From contig NZ_NIHE01000008.1 in assembly GCF_002806995.1 (NCBI RefSeq), positions 112,107-176,106 on the forward strand: DNA of 64,000 nucleotides, given 5' to 3'. Positions within the stretch are counted from its first letter, which is position 1. Every line of letters begins with the position of its first letter. Made by a program: the position numbers and the translations under genes. The stretch is from Confluentibacter lentus (lineage in GTDB: Bacteria; Bacteroidota; Bacteroidia; Flavobacteriales; Flavobacteriaceae). The notes beneath the pieces are model-generated. The model had not been told where the DNA came from. It ran no database searches and was given only the letters and a program-made list of their open reading frames with translations. Shown here one piece after another: positions 17,370-27,300 of the stretch.

Positions 17370-19673
17370 ATGGGTTCTTCCGCAGAAAAGAAAGCGCAAA
17401 CACCAGAAAATTTTACAGATATAAAGATTAAAGCACCATCACAAAATAGTGTAGGTTTTGATGCTTTGAAGTCTTCCGTTACCCATGTTTTAAAATATAC
17501 CAAGCCATTGGATGCTATAAAAGCATCCCTTAAAATGAACCAAAAAGGTGGTTTTGACTGCCCAGGTTGTGCGTGGCCTGACCCCGATGATGAGCGTTCT
17601 TCCATAGGTGAATATTGTGAAAACGGCATTAAGGCGATGACGGAAGAAATGCAAAACAAACTCATTAATCGGGAGTTTTTTGCAAACCATTCCGTTGATG
17701 AACTCGCAGAATTATCAGATTTTGAAATCGGTAAATCAGGAAGGCTTTCAGAACCTATGTATTTACCAGAAGGCGCTACGCATTACCAACCTATTTCTTG
17801 GGAAGACGCTTTTAATAAAGTGGCGACCCATTTAAACGCTTTGGAAAATCCTGATGAAGCCGTGTTTTATACCTCGGGAAGAACCACCAATGAAGCTGCT
17901 TTTTTATATCAATTATTTGTGCGTGAATTTGGAACATCCAATTTACCCGATTGCTCCAATATGTGTCATGAAGCCAGTGGTAGCGCTTTGTCTGAAACCT
18001 TAGGAATAGGCAAGGGTTCGGTCACTTTAGATGATTTATATAAAGCGGAATTAGTCATGGTTGTTGGACAAAATCCGGGAACGAATCACCCAAGAATGTT
18101 GTCTGCTTTGGAAAAATGTAAAAACAATGGTGGTAAAATAATAACGGTCAATCCTTTACCAGAAGCAGGTTTGATAAGTTTTACCAATCCCCAAAGTTTT
18201 CTTGGATTATTGAAGGGAGGCACGAAGTTGACCGATGTTTTTGTGCCGATTACCATCAACGGCGATGTGGCTTTTTTTAAAGCTTTGTTGATTAAATTGC
18301 TGGAAAAAGAAGAAGACATAGGCGAAGTATTTGATTTGGATTTTATCAAAGAATATACACATGGTTTTGATGATTTTATTTTGGATTTAAAAACCTATGA
18401 TTTTGATGAATGTTTACAAGCGGCAGGAATTTCCGAAGCGGTTTTTAATGAAGCTTTCGAATTAATTTTAAAAAAAAATAAAATCATTATCTGTTGGGCG
18501 ATGGGTTTGACCCAACACCAAAATGCCGTGGATAATATCAGGGAATTAGTTAATTTACTATTACTGAAAGGCAGTATTGGCAAGGAAGGCGCTGGAACGT
18601 GTCCGGTACGCGGCCATTCCAACGTGCAAGGTGATAGAACAGTCGGTATTTGGGAAGCCGCTCCCCAAGCTTTTTTGGATAAGATTGAAAGTAAATATGG
18701 GTTTAAGCCCAAATCACAGCACGGCTATTCGGTTATTGATACCGTAAAAGCCATGAACGAAGGCAAAGTCAAAGTCTTTTTTGGGATGGGAGGTAATTTT
18801 ATTTCGGCTGTACCAGATACTACCTATTCAGCAATTGGAATGTCTAAATGTGATTTAACGGTTCATGTCAGTACCAAATTAAACCGTTCACATTTGGTGA
18901 CAGGCAAAGAAGCCCTGATTTTACCCTGTTTGGGACGTACGGAAAAAGATTATCAAAAAACAGGCGTGCAAGTACAAAGTGTTGAAAATTCAATGGGTGT
19001 GGTGTCTTCTACCAAAGGGATTTTAGAACCGTGTTCATCCGATTTGATGAGCGAAGTTGCCGTTGTTTGTGGCATTGCTAATGCTACTTTAAAAAGTAGA
19101 ACTAAGATTAAGTGGCTAAATTACAAAGACGATTATAATTTGGTGCGTGATGATATTCAAGAGGTTATTGAAGGATTTGAAGATTATAATAACCGACTAA
19201 AACAACCTTCCGGATTCTATTTGCCAAATGGAGCAAGAGAGCGTCAATTTAAAACAAATACTGGGAAAGCTAATTTTAGCATCAATAAACTTCCCGAATG
19301 GACATTAAAAGATGATGAATTGATTATGATGACCATTCGCAGTCACGATCAGTTCAATACTACTATTTACGGATTGAATGATCGCTACCGAGGTATTTTT
19401 AATGAACGTCGCATCATTTTTATGAATCGGGATGATATGGCATCCAGAAATCTAAAAGATCAGCAAGTAGTTCATTTGCAATCGGAATTTAATGGCGATA
19501 TCAGACAAGCAAAAAATTTTAAAGTAGTTGGTTATGACATTCCTAAAAACTGCTGTGCGACGTATTTCCCTGAAACCAATGTATTGGTTCCTATTGATAG
19601 TTTTGCGCATACCGCCAAAACCCCTGCTTCAAAAAGTGTGGTTGTTAGGGTAATTGCCAATACAGCCAATTAG
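17370..19673 (+). CDS. FdhF/YdeP family molybdopterin oxidoreductase
   Basis: Cytoplasmic member of the DMSO reductase/formate dehydrogenase superfamily. The N-terminal iron-sulfur region is the YdeP form, GFDCPGCAWPDP near residue 52, with a further Cys in GEYCENG. The probable molybdenum ligand is the cysteine of SNMCHEASG near 197. MGD-binding segments include VGQNPGTNHPR (near 232) and CPVRGHSNVQGDR (near 412). The C-terminal dinucleotide-binding domain contains RSHDQFNTTIYG (near 655). Length 767 is normal. The real substrate of YdeP proteins is not settled; formate dehydrogenase activity should not be assumed. It closes the iorAB-xdhC-mocA cluster. Confidence 0.88.
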   Translation: MGSSAEKKAQTPENFTDIKIKAPSQNSVGFDALKSSVTHVLKYTKPLDAIKASLKMNQKGGFDCPGCAWPDPDDERSSIGEYCENGIKAMTEEMQNKLINREFFANHSVDELAELSDFEIGKSGRLSEPMYLPEGATHYQPISWEDAFNKVATHLNALENPDEAVFYTSGRTTNEAAFLYQLFVREFGTSNLPDCSNMCHEASGSALSETLGIGKGSVTLDDLYKAELVMVVGQNPGTNHPRMLSALEKCKNNGGKIITVNPLPEAGLISFTNPQSFLGLLKGGTKLTDVFVPITINGDVAFFKALLIKLLEKEEDIGEVFDLDFIKEYTHGFDDFILDLKTYDFDECLQAAGISEAVFNEAFELILKKNKIIICWAMGLTQHQNAVDNIRELVNLLLLKGSIGKEGAGTCPVRGHSNVQGDRTVGIWEAAPQAFLDKIESKYGFKPKSQHGYSVIDTVKAMNEGKVKVFFGMGGNFISAVPDTTYSAIGMSKCDLTVHVSTKLNRSHLVTGKEALILPCLGRTEKDYQKTGVQVQSVENSMGVVSSTKGILEPCSSDLMSEVAVVCGIANATLKSRTKIKWLNYKDDYNLVRDDIQEVIEGFEDYNNRLKQPSGFYLPNGARERQFKTNTGKANFSINKLPEWTLKDDELIMMTIRSHDQFNTTIYGLNDRYRGIFNERRIIFMNRDDMASRNLKDQQVVHLQSEFNGDIRQAKNFKVVGYDIPKNCCATYFPETNVLVPIDSFAHTAKTPASKSVVVRVIANTAN

Positions 19674-19848
19674 TGGTTTCTTATATCCATATTTTATTTT
19701 TCTTCTTTTAATATTACTTTAATTATTTTAAAGCACTAATTGAAGCAACCAATTTATGTTTTTCACATCTAGATTATGATGTTTAGTTGAAATAGGCTTT
19801 AACTAAATATTAATGAAAAAGAAAAAATAAAAACATAAAAAGCTTGCT

Positions 19849-20922
19849 ATGAGAAGTATTTTTTTAGAAACACACAACATTAGAAATTTATATACCGGTT
19901 TTGGACAATTCAATTTTAATTTGGCTAAAGCGTTAAGCGGTGAAAATGAATTTCTAAACGAACATGAAGTCGTTATTAATTGTAATAGCGACGTAGCAAA
20001 AAAAGAATTGGGCAAAAGACTATCGTATAATAAATATTGGCCCATTACAAGGTACCCACTTTTTAGAATCAAGGAAAAATTCAACTTGTGGCATTCTGTA
20101 AATCAAAACACTAAAATTGAACCCTTTTCGAATAAGATTCCTTATTTATTAACAGTGCATGATGTCAATTTTTTGAATGAAGAACAAGGCAAAAAATTGA
20201 ATTTTAGAATCAATCAATTTAAAAGCAAATTAGAAAGGAGTCGTGCCGTGGTGTATATTTCAGAGTTTGCCAAGAAAAGTACGCACAATTATTTTAAAGT
20301 TCCAGATATTCCAGAATACGTGATTTATAACGGAAACACGTTTAATAATCATTCCACCATATCGACAGATACATTTACCAATTTTATTCCAAACAAGCCT
20401 TTTATATTTTCAATTGGGAAATTGGTGGAGAAGAAAAACTTCCACACACTCATTGAAATGTTGCTGTTTTTAACGGATATAGATTTGGTGATAGCCGGAG
20501 AAATGAAGACTGGATATGCCGAAATTTTGAAACGCATGATTCAAAAATACAAGTTAGAGAAAAGAGTCTTTTTGCTTGGCAATATCACGGAATCAGAAAA
20601 AATATTCTATTATAAAAATTGTCTTGCGTTTGCGTTTCCTTCCTTAAGGGAAGGTTTTGGTTTGCCCGTTTTGGAAGCCATGACTTTTGGTAAGCCCGTG
20701 TTTTTATCCATCAATACATCGCTACCTGAAATAGGAGGGGAAAAATCTTTCTATTGGGAAAATTTTGAAGCGGAATACATGGCAAGTGTTTTTGTAGAAG
20801 GCATGACCATGTTTGAAAACAATAAAGACATGTTTACGGCCGAATACATACAACGTTCACAACAATTTACATGGGAGAATGCCGCCAAGCAGTATATTGA
20901 AATTTATAAAAGCATTTTATAA
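19849..20922 (+). CDS. Glycosyltransferase family 4-like protein
   Basis: GT-B fold sugar transferase, probably in surface polysaccharide or glycolipid synthesis. The C-terminal nucleotide-sugar domain shows FSIGKLVEKKNFHTLIEM (near 185) and the acceptor/donor motif FPSLREGFGLPVLEAMTFGKPV (near 265-285), whose second glutamate is the conserved EX7E position. No signal or membrane anchor is evident. It is the first of three genes with an ABC exporter in the middle, suggesting assembly and export of one glycan or glycolipid. The 175 bp in front contain no recognisable regulatory motif. Confidence 0.88.
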   Translation: MRSIFLETHNIRNLYTGFGQFNFNLAKALSGENEFLNEHEVVINCNSDVAKKELGKRLSYNKYWPITRYPLFRIKEKFNLWHSVNQNTKIEPFSNKIPYLLTVHDVNFLNEEQGKKLNFRINQFKSKLERSRAVVYISEFAKKSTHNYFKVPDIPEYVIYNGNTFNNHSTISTDTFTNFIPNKPFIFSIGKLVEKKNFHTLIEMLLFLTDIDLVIAGEMKTGYAEILKRMIQKYKLEKRVFLLGNITESEKIFYYKNCLAFAFPSLREGFGLPVLEAMTFGKPVFLSINTSLPEIGGEKSFYWENFEAEYMASVFVEGMTMFENNKDMFTAEYIQRSQQFTWENAAKQYIEIYKSIL

Positions 20923-20974
20923 ACCCGCACCTCATAGTTAGTAATTCCCTTAATAAATTGAAGATTTCACATCA

Positions 20975-22807
20975 ATGAAGAATTTTAAAAGATTCCTTAA
21001 ATACCTTATACCCTACAAAAAAATCCAAATTCTAAGCATTGTTTTTAATATCCTATATGCCCTTTTCTCTTCCATATCCATGCTGTCTTTATTGCCCATG
21101 GTCAAAGTGCTTTTTGATGAAGGCGAAAAATTAAGGGTGAAACCTGATTTTAATGGGATTAGGGATATTGATTTAAACTATATAGAAAACTACCTTAATT
21201 ATTTTATTACCACAACCCGGGATTCTAAGGGTCCCTTGATGACGTTGATAACCATAGTGGGTTTGGTATTGAGTACGTTTTTGTTAAAAAACCTATTTAA
21301 TTATCTGTCTGTTTTATATATGACATATTTGAATAATGGCATCTTAAAAGACCTTAGGCAAGACGTTTATAATAAAGTAATCACGTTAAACGTAGGGTTC
21401 TTTTCTAATGAACGTAAGGGTGACCTAATTGCTAGGATGACTTCCGATATTAATACCATAAAAGTATCTTTTATGAGTATTTTAATGATGGTCAGGGAGC
21501 CTTTAACAATATTTTTTACGCTCATAGGGATGTTTGCCATAAGCTGGAAATTAACCGTTTTTGTACTGTTCTTTATTCCCATTTCAGGATATTTTATTTC
21601 AAAAGCAGGGAAAAGTATTAAAAGCCAATCAGGGGATATTTTTGCTTTGGAAGGCGGTCTGTTGTCCAATATAGAGGAAACTTTAGGAGGCATAAAAATC
21701 ATTAAAAACTTTACGTCAGAATCCTATTTTTCCAAAAAGTTCAATGATTTTACCGAAAACATCAATACACTCAATAATTCCGTTGGAAAAAAAATGAGTT
21801 TATCGGCTCCGGTAAGCGAGTTTTTGGGAATTTTTGTTATTTCGGTGTTGCTTGTTTATGGGGGGATGTTGGTGCTTGTGGAACAGTCGCTAAGTGGCGG
21901 GGCTTTTATGGCGTATATGGGTTTGGCGTATCAGATTTTAACGCCAGCGAAGGCTATCACCAAGGCACATCACGCATTGCTGGGTGGGAATGCCGCTTAT
22001 GAACGGATTGCATTCATTTTAGATGCCGAAAACCCGTTAAAGGATAAGCCAAATGCTAAAATCATTACAGGTTTCCATAAAGAAATAAAGTTTCATAATG
22101 TGTCTTTTAAATATAAGGATGATTATGTGTTGAAGCATTTTAACCTGACCGTTCCCAAAGGGAAAACCGTAGCCTTGGTAGGGGAATCTGGAAGTGGGAA
22201 GTCGACTTTAGCTAACTTAGTGACGCGTTTTTACGACGTCAACGAAGGTAGTATTACTTTTGATGGTATTGATATTAAGGACGTTACTTCAAAATCCTTG
22301 CGAGAACAAATGGGCATCGTAGCCCAAGATTCCATTTTGTTTAATGATACCATAGCGAACAACATATCTTTAGGAATTGAAGATGCTAGTGAAGAAAAAA
22401 TCATGGATGCCGCCAAAATAGCCAATGCACACAACTTTATTTCGGAATTCCCCAATAAGTATCAAAACAATGTTGGCGATGGCGGAAGCTTACTTTCTGG
22501 CGGACAAAGACAGCGTATTGCCATAGCAAGGGCCGTAATGAAAAATCCGCCCATCATGATTCTTGATGAAGCCACATCGGCATTGGACACCGAATCTGAA
22601 AAATTAGTTCAAGATGCCCTTGAAAATATGATGGAAAACCGTACGTCCATTGTTATTGCGCACCGACTTTCAACCATACAAAAAGCAGACCTTATTGTTG
22701 TATTGAAAAAGGGCGTAATTGTAGAACAAGGCACCCATGAAGAGCTATTGAGAATGAACGGAACCTACAATAAATTAGTATCACTTCAATCGTTGGAAGT
22801 CAATTAA
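20975..22807 (+). CDS. ABC exporter, fused permease and ATPase (MsbA-like)
   Basis: Type IV ABC exporter half-transporter that would act as a homodimer in flipping a lipid or glycolipid. The six-helix membrane domain spans about residues 15-330. The ATPase domain starts near 360, with Walker A GESGSGKST (near 405), signature LSGGQRQR (near 508), Walker B MILDEATSALD (near 527) and the H-loop histidine in VIAHRLST (near 563). All catalytic motifs are intact. Length 610 is normal. It sits between two glycosyltransferases with gaps of 52 and 16 bp, so an exported glycoconjugate is the likeliest substrate; drug export is an alternative. Confidence 0.9.
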   Translation: MKNFKRFLKYLIPYKKIQILSIVFNILYALFSSISMLSLLPMVKVLFDEGEKLRVKPDFNGIRDIDLNYIENYLNYFITTTRDSKGPLMTLITIVGLVLSTFLLKNLFNYLSVLYMTYLNNGILKDLRQDVYNKVITLNVGFFSNERKGDLIARMTSDINTIKVSFMSILMMVREPLTIFFTLIGMFAISWKLTVFVLFFIPISGYFISKAGKSIKSQSGDIFALEGGLLSNIEETLGGIKIIKNFTSESYFSKKFNDFTENINTLNNSVGKKMSLSAPVSEFLGIFVISVLLVYGGMLVLVEQSLSGGAFMAYMGLAYQILTPAKAITKAHHALLGGNAAYERIAFILDAENPLKDKPNAKIITGFHKEIKFHNVSFKYKDDYVLKHFNLTVPKGKTVALVGESGSGKSTLANLVTRFYDVNEGSITFDGIDIKDVTSKSLREQMGIVAQDSILFNDTIANNISLGIEDASEEKIMDAAKIANAHNFISEFPNKYQNNVGDGGSLLSGGQRQRIAIARAVMKNPPIMILDEATSALDTESEKLVQDALENMMENRTSIVIAHRLSTIQKADLIVVLKKGVIVEQGTHEELLRMNGTYNKLVSLQSLEVN

Positions 22808-22823
22808 AATCCCCCAAAATAGA

Positions 22824-24089
22824 ATGAATCCCCATAATTTCGGACTTAATATAGTTGGATATACAAATGCTATGTCTGGCTTAGGTGAAGCTGTAAGATT
22901 GAATATGAAGGCAGCAAAAAAACTTGATATTCCGCTCAATATCATCAATTATGAAAAAGTGAAGCATGAAAAAAATTATAAGTATAACTTCAAATATGAT
23001 GTGAATTTAGTGCAAATATCATTAAATGACCTTGATAGATTTTTTAGTGTTATTGACACCGACTTTTTTAATGATAAATACAATATTCTTTTTTTAATAT
23101 GGGAATCTGAATACATTCCTTCACATCTAAAAAAAACCGTCAATCTTTTTAATGAGATATGGACGGCTTCTACCTATTGCAAAGAGCTATTTCAAAGTAT
23201 ATATAACGGTCCAATCATTACGGTTCCCCATCCGGTGGAAGTAAATTTGAAACCTATTCAAAATCAAAATACCAAAGTTTTTTTTGATAAGGACAAATTT
23301 AGTTTTCTATTTATATTTAATTATCACAGTTCCATAGAAAGGAAAAATCCAGTTTTCTTAATGGAGGCCTTTTCAAAGGCTTTTGGTGCAAATGAGGATG
23401 TGGAATTAATTATTAAAACTGTCGGCGCCGAGAAGTTCAAAAAACAGGAACGGCTTTTAAATCAATTCATTTCCGACAAGAAAAACATAAAAATAATGAA
23501 TGTAGATATGGATAAAAATAGCGTCAATCATCTCATAAACGATTGTGACTGTTATGTGTCCATGCATCATTCTGAAGGATTTGGTTTAACGCTTGCTGAA
23601 GCTATGTACTTTGGTAAACCGACGGTGGCGACCAATTATTCTGGAAATACGGAATTCATGAATGAAAACAATAGTTTTTTAGTCGATTATGAACTCGGTT
23701 TTATAGAAAACCCAGACATTAATTTTTCTTCAAAGACCTTATGGGCAAATCCGATAATGCAAGATGCCATTGAAAATCTATGGGAAGTTTATGAAAATGT
23801 AACATTGAGAACTGAAAAAGCCATGAATGCCAAATTTTATGTAGAAGAGAAATTATCCTTTCACTCCGTAGGCTCTATTATGAAAGGGCGACTCCATGAC
23901 ATCTATTTAAATCTGGATGATATAACTGTGAATGATAGGCGTTGTGCGTATCTATTGCATCAATTACAATTGGCAAAATCTGAAGTAACAAAGCTTCAAA
24001 GAGAGATTCGAAGGATGAAAAGAAACCTTATTATTCGCTTCATTCTTGTTTTAAAAGATACAGTAAGGAAGTTTAAAGGGAAAAAATAA
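22824..24089 (+). CDS. Glycosyltransferase family 4-like protein
   Basis: Second glycosyltransferase of the exporter cluster. The N-terminal GT-B domain opens with VGYTNAMSGLGEA, a glycine-rich acceptor loop. The C-terminal donor domain carries SMHHSEGFGLTLAEAMYFGKPTVAT (near 250-275), including the EX7E pair. The last 45 residues are basic and helical (LQREIRRMKRNLIIRF), possibly a membrane-surface anchor. It follows the ABC exporter by 16 bp. AT content is higher than in the neighbouring nitrite reductase genes, as is usual for polysaccharide genes. Confidence 0.88.
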   Translation: MNPHNFGLNIVGYTNAMSGLGEAVRLNMKAAKKLDIPLNIINYEKVKHEKNYKYNFKYDVNLVQISLNDLDRFFSVIDTDFFNDKYNILFLIWESEYIPSHLKKTVNLFNEIWTASTYCKELFQSIYNGPIITVPHPVEVNLKPIQNQNTKVFFDKDKFSFLFIFNYHSSIERKNPVFLMEAFSKAFGANEDVELIIKTVGAEKFKKQERLLNQFISDKKNIKIMNVDMDKNSVNHLINDCDCYVSMHHSEGFGLTLAEAMYFGKPTVATNYSGNTEFMNENNSFLVDYELGFIENPDINFSSKTLWANPIMQDAIENLWEVYENVTLRTEKAMNAKFYVEEKLSFHSVGSIMKGRLHDIYLNLDDITVNDRRCAYLLHQLQLAKSEVTKLQREIRRMKRNLIIRFILVLKDTVRKFKGKK

Positions 24090-24224
24090 TTATTTATTAA
24101 TAATTACTACGTATTAAATAATTATCTATTCAATTATTTAAAAATCAATTAAAGTGGTATCAGTTTAAGAAATCAGCAATAATTAAACTTTTACGTAAAT
24201 TTTTAAAACTACGTATACAAAATT

Positions 24225-24245
24225 AAGTAATAATACTTATATTTG
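24225..24245 (+). promoter_or_regulatory. nirB promoter: FNR-like box AAGTA-ATAA-TACTT plus -7 TATATTTG
   Basis: A 5-4-5 palindrome (24225-24238) shares its last base with a perfect -7 element (24238-24245), 20 bp before the nirB ATG. The same arrangement recurs base for base at narK and at the FNR-type gene. Extra TACGTA half-sites lie upstream around 24109 and 24211. Confidence 0.7.
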
Positions 24246-24264
24246 TATTTTAAAATACGTAGTC

Positions 24265-26781
24265 ATGAAAAAAATTATAGTTGTCGGTAATGGTATGGTA
24301 GGGTATAAATTCTGTGAAAAGTTTGTATCAAAATCCCATATAGAGCAATTTAAAATTACTGTTTTTGGAGAAGAGCCCAGACCAGCGTATGATAGGGTTC
24401 ACCTAAGTGAATTCTTTGAAAAGAGAGATGCCAAAGCATTAGAAATGGCACCTCGTTCTTGGTATGAAGAGCATGGCATTGAATTGATTACCGGTGAACT
24501 GGTTACGGATATCCACCGTGCTTCCAAAAAAGTGACTACTACCAAAGATTTACATTATAAATATGACTACTTAGTTTTAGCTACTGGATCGGCACCTTTT
24601 GTGCCTAATATACCTGGGGTTGAAAAAAAGGGCGTTTTTGTATATAGAACGATTGAGGATTTGGAAGGCATGTTGGCGTACGCCGATAAAATTAAAACCA
24701 AAAGAAAGGAAACTATTAAAGCTGCTGTTTTAGGTGGTGGACTTCTAGGTTTAGAAGCTGCAAAAGCCGTTAAAGATATGGGATTTGAACCCCATGTTGT
24801 GGAATTTGCTTCCAAATTAATGCCAAGGCAATTAGATACAAGGGGCAGTAAAGTGCTTCAAGAAAAAATAGAATCCTTAGGTATTCATGTGCATTTATCA
24901 AAGGCCACCAACAAAATTTTGGGTGATGATAGTATTGCAGGCATGGAGTTTGGCGAATATGATAAGATTGATGTGGAAATGCTCGTCATTTCAGCAGGTA
25001 TAAGGCCTCGCGATGAATTGGGAAAAACCTGTGCCTTAGCCATGGGAGTCAGGGGCGGTATTCTTGTAAATAACAAAATGCAAACATCCGATCCTGAAAT
25101 TTATGCGATTGGCGAAGTGGCTTTGTTGAATAATATGATTTACGGCTTGGTTGCTCCGGGTTATGATATGGCAGAAGTCGCTGTCAATCAAATAATAGGA
25201 AACAAAGACATTGTGATGCCGAGTGAAATTGATATGTCAACCAAATTAAAGTTGATTGGCGTTGATGTAGCCAGTTACGGTGAACCTTACATGCCCATTG
25301 AAAAGGGGTATTCCATCATTTATGAAAATAAAACCAAAAATTTATATAAGCGTATCAATATCAGTCACGATGGTAAAAAATTATTGGGTGGTATTTTAAT
25401 TGGAGATGCTTCCGATTATAACATGTTCCATCAAATATATTTGAACGGTTTACCAATCCCAGAAGATGCTGAAGAACTGATTATAGGCGCTAGAGGTGAA
25501 GGCGGTTCTTCTTTTGGAAGCGTTCTCGACATCCCCGATGCCGCTCAAGTATGTTCTTGTGAAAGTGTTACGAAAGGGGCTATTTGTTGCTCAATCACAG
25601 AAGATGGATGCAATAATTTATCAGAAGTAGTAGCCAAAACCAAAGCGACAACAGGCTGTGGCGGTTGTAAACCCATGGTGGTCGATTTGGTAAACGAAAC
25701 CTTAAAATCGTTGGGCAAGGAAGTGAAACAAACTATTTGTGAGCATTTTAGTTTTAACCGACAAGAGTTGTATGATTTAGTTAAAATCAACCGTGTAGCT
25801 GATTATGAAGAGGCTCTTAATTTATTTGGAGAGGGTCATGGTTGCGAGGTTTGTAAACCTGCTTTAGCTTCCATATTTGCGACCATCACGATGGAAACAC
25901 CAAATAAACAACATACCATTCAAGATACAAACGATCGCTTTTTAGCAAATATCCAACGAAACGGAACCTATTCCGTTGTACCTCGTGTTGCTGGTGGAGA
26001 AATTACGCCAGACAAGTTGATTGTTCTTGGGCAGGTGGCTAAAAAGTATGATTTATATACAAAGATTACTGGAGGCCAACGCATTGATTTATTTGGTGCA
26101 CAATTACATGAATTGCCACTTATTTGGAAGGAATTGATTGATGCTGGATTTGAAAGCGGCCATGCTTATGGGAAATCACTTAGAACCGTAAAAAGTTGTG
26201 TCGGTTCTACATGGTGTCGTTATGGCATGCACGAAAGTGTCACGTTTGCCATAGAAATAGAGAATCGTTACAAAGGTTTGCGTTCGCCACATAAACTCAA
26301 AGGCGGTGTGTCGGGTTGTATCCGTGAATGTGCAGAAGCTAGAGGAAAAGATTTTGGATTGATAGCGGTAGATGGTGGTTGGAATCTTTATATCTGCGGT
26401 AATGGTGGAGCAACACCAAAGCATGCCATTCTTTTTGCGGAACATTTGGATGACGCCACCGCTATTAAATATTTAGACCGATTTTTAATGTACTACATCC
26501 GTACGGCTGGGCCATTGGTAAGAACAGCACCATGGTTGGAAAAATTGGATGGCGGTATTGAATATTTAAAGAAAGTGGTTATTGGGGATTCCTTAGGAAT
26601 TGCAGAAGAGCTTGACAGAGAAATGCAAAGCCTTGTCAATAAGTATGAGTGTGAATGGAAACAAGCTATTGAAGACCCAAATATGGTAAAACGCTTTAAA
26701 CATTTTGTGAATTCGGATGATACGGATGATAATTTGGTATTTGTGCCGATGCGGGAAATGAAAATGCCGAAAGCTTGGTAA
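24265..26781 (+). CDS. nirB: NAD(P)H nitrite reductase, large subunit
   Basis: Siroheme enzyme reducing nitrite to ammonium with NAD(P)H in the cytoplasm. An N-terminal FAD/NAD domain (about 1-410) shows GNGMVGYKFCEKF and AAVLGGGLLGLEAAK. Two BFD-like 2Fe-2S regions follow, with CSCESVTKG...CGGCK near 428-472 and a second CEH...CEVCK region near 493-532. Two nitrite/sulfite reductase half-domains come next. The siroheme-4Fe-4S cysteines are present as C645-x5-C651 and C685-x3-C689. At 838 residues it is full length. It leads an operon with nirD and DUF4202 and has a strong FNR-like promoter box. Confidence 0.97.
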   Translation: MKKIIVVGNGMVGYKFCEKFVSKSHIEQFKITVFGEEPRPAYDRVHLSEFFEKRDAKALEMAPRSWYEEHGIELITGELVTDIHRASKKVTTTKDLHYKYDYLVLATGSAPFVPNIPGVEKKGVFVYRTIEDLEGMLAYADKIKTKRKETIKAAVLGGGLLGLEAAKAVKDMGFEPHVVEFASKLMPRQLDTRGSKVLQEKIESLGIHVHLSKATNKILGDDSIAGMEFGEYDKIDVEMLVISAGIRPRDELGKTCALAMGVRGGILVNNKMQTSDPEIYAIGEVALLNNMIYGLVAPGYDMAEVAVNQIIGNKDIVMPSEIDMSTKLKLIGVDVASYGEPYMPIEKGYSIIYENKTKNLYKRINISHDGKKLLGGILIGDASDYNMFHQIYLNGLPIPEDAEELIIGARGEGGSSFGSVLDIPDAAQVCSCESVTKGAICCSITEDGCNNLSEVVAKTKATTGCGGCKPMVVDLVNETLKSLGKEVKQTICEHFSFNRQELYDLVKINRVADYEEALNLFGEGHGCEVCKPALASIFATITMETPNKQHTIQDTNDRFLANIQRNGTYSVVPRVAGGEITPDKLIVLGQVAKKYDLYTKITGGQRIDLFGAQLHELPLIWKELIDAGFESGHAYGKSLRTVKSCVGSTWCRYGMHESVTFAIEIENRYKGLRSPHKLKGGVSGCIRECAEARGKDFGLIAVDGGWNLYICGNGGATPKHAILFAEHLDDATAIKYLDRFLMYYIRTAGPLVRTAPWLEKLDGGIEYLKKVVIGDSLGIAEELDREMQSLVNKYECEWKQAIEDPNMVKRFKHFVNSDDTDDNLVFVPMREMKMPKAW

Positions 26782-26798
26782 ATGATGTTTAAAAGTTG

Positions 26799-26855
26799 AA
26801 TCGTTTAATTGTTGAATTAGCACTTGCGATTACACGATTAAACAATTAAACGATT
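26799..26855. repeat. 15-bp-arm intergenic inverted repeat
   Basis: AATCGTTTAATTGTT (26799-26813) is mirrored by AACAATTAAACGATT (26841-26855). It is followed to the nirD start by a G-poor A/C-rich tract made of CAATTACAC and AATCAACAA-like words. Similar tracts occur at 11850-11950, 15694-15727, 37180-37213 and 54935-54975. Confidence 0.75.
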
Positions 26856-26911
26856 ACACAATTACACAGTTAAATGATTAAACAAATCAACGAATAAACA
26901 AATCAACAAAA

Positions 26912-27289
26912 ATGCAAGATATATTAAATCAGTACCAAACAGTGACGGAAGGAAGTGCCAAAGAGTGGTTTCATGTTGGGCATGTCTCAGATTTCCCAGA
27001 AAATAGCGGCGCTTGTATAAAATATAAAACCAAACAAATAGCGGTTTATAATTTCACCAGATTATCTAAATGGTACGCTTGCCAAAATCTATGTCCCCAT
27101 AAAATGGAAATGGTTTTGGCTTTTGGAATGATTGGCGATAAGGAAGGGATTCCTAAAGTAGCTTGTCCCATGCATAAAAAGAATTTTTCGTTGGAGGATG
27201 GCTCCAATCTTGGTGGTGACGACTTAAAAATTGCGGTATATCCTGTTAAAATTGAAGATGAAAATGTGTATATTGGCTTTATAGATTAA
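26912..27289 (+). CDS. nirD: Nitrite reductase small subunit, Rieske-like
   Basis: Small partner of NirB, with a Rieske-type 2Fe-2S fold. The cluster ligands are visible as CPHK near residue 63 (Cys-x-His pair) and CPMHKKNFSLEDG near 87. The 125-residue length is normal for NirD. It lies 130 bp after nirB, separated by an inverted repeat and a G-poor leader, and 11 bp before the DUF4202 gene. It should be expressed with nirB from the FNR-like promoter, unless the hairpin between them attenuates. Confidence 0.93.
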   Translation: MQDILNQYQTVTEGSAKEWFHVGHVSDFPENSGACIKYKTKQIAVYNFTRLSKWYACQNLCPHKMEMVLAFGMIGDKEGIPKVACPMHKKNFSLEDGSNLGGDDLKIAVYPVKIEDENVYIGFID

Positions 27290-27300
27290 TACAAAACATT

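Noticed and set aside
17370..19673. Formate dehydrogenase annotation
   Set aside because: The N-terminal CPGCAWPDP motif marks the YdeP branch, whose substrate is not established; no FdhD or formate-linked subunits are adjacent.
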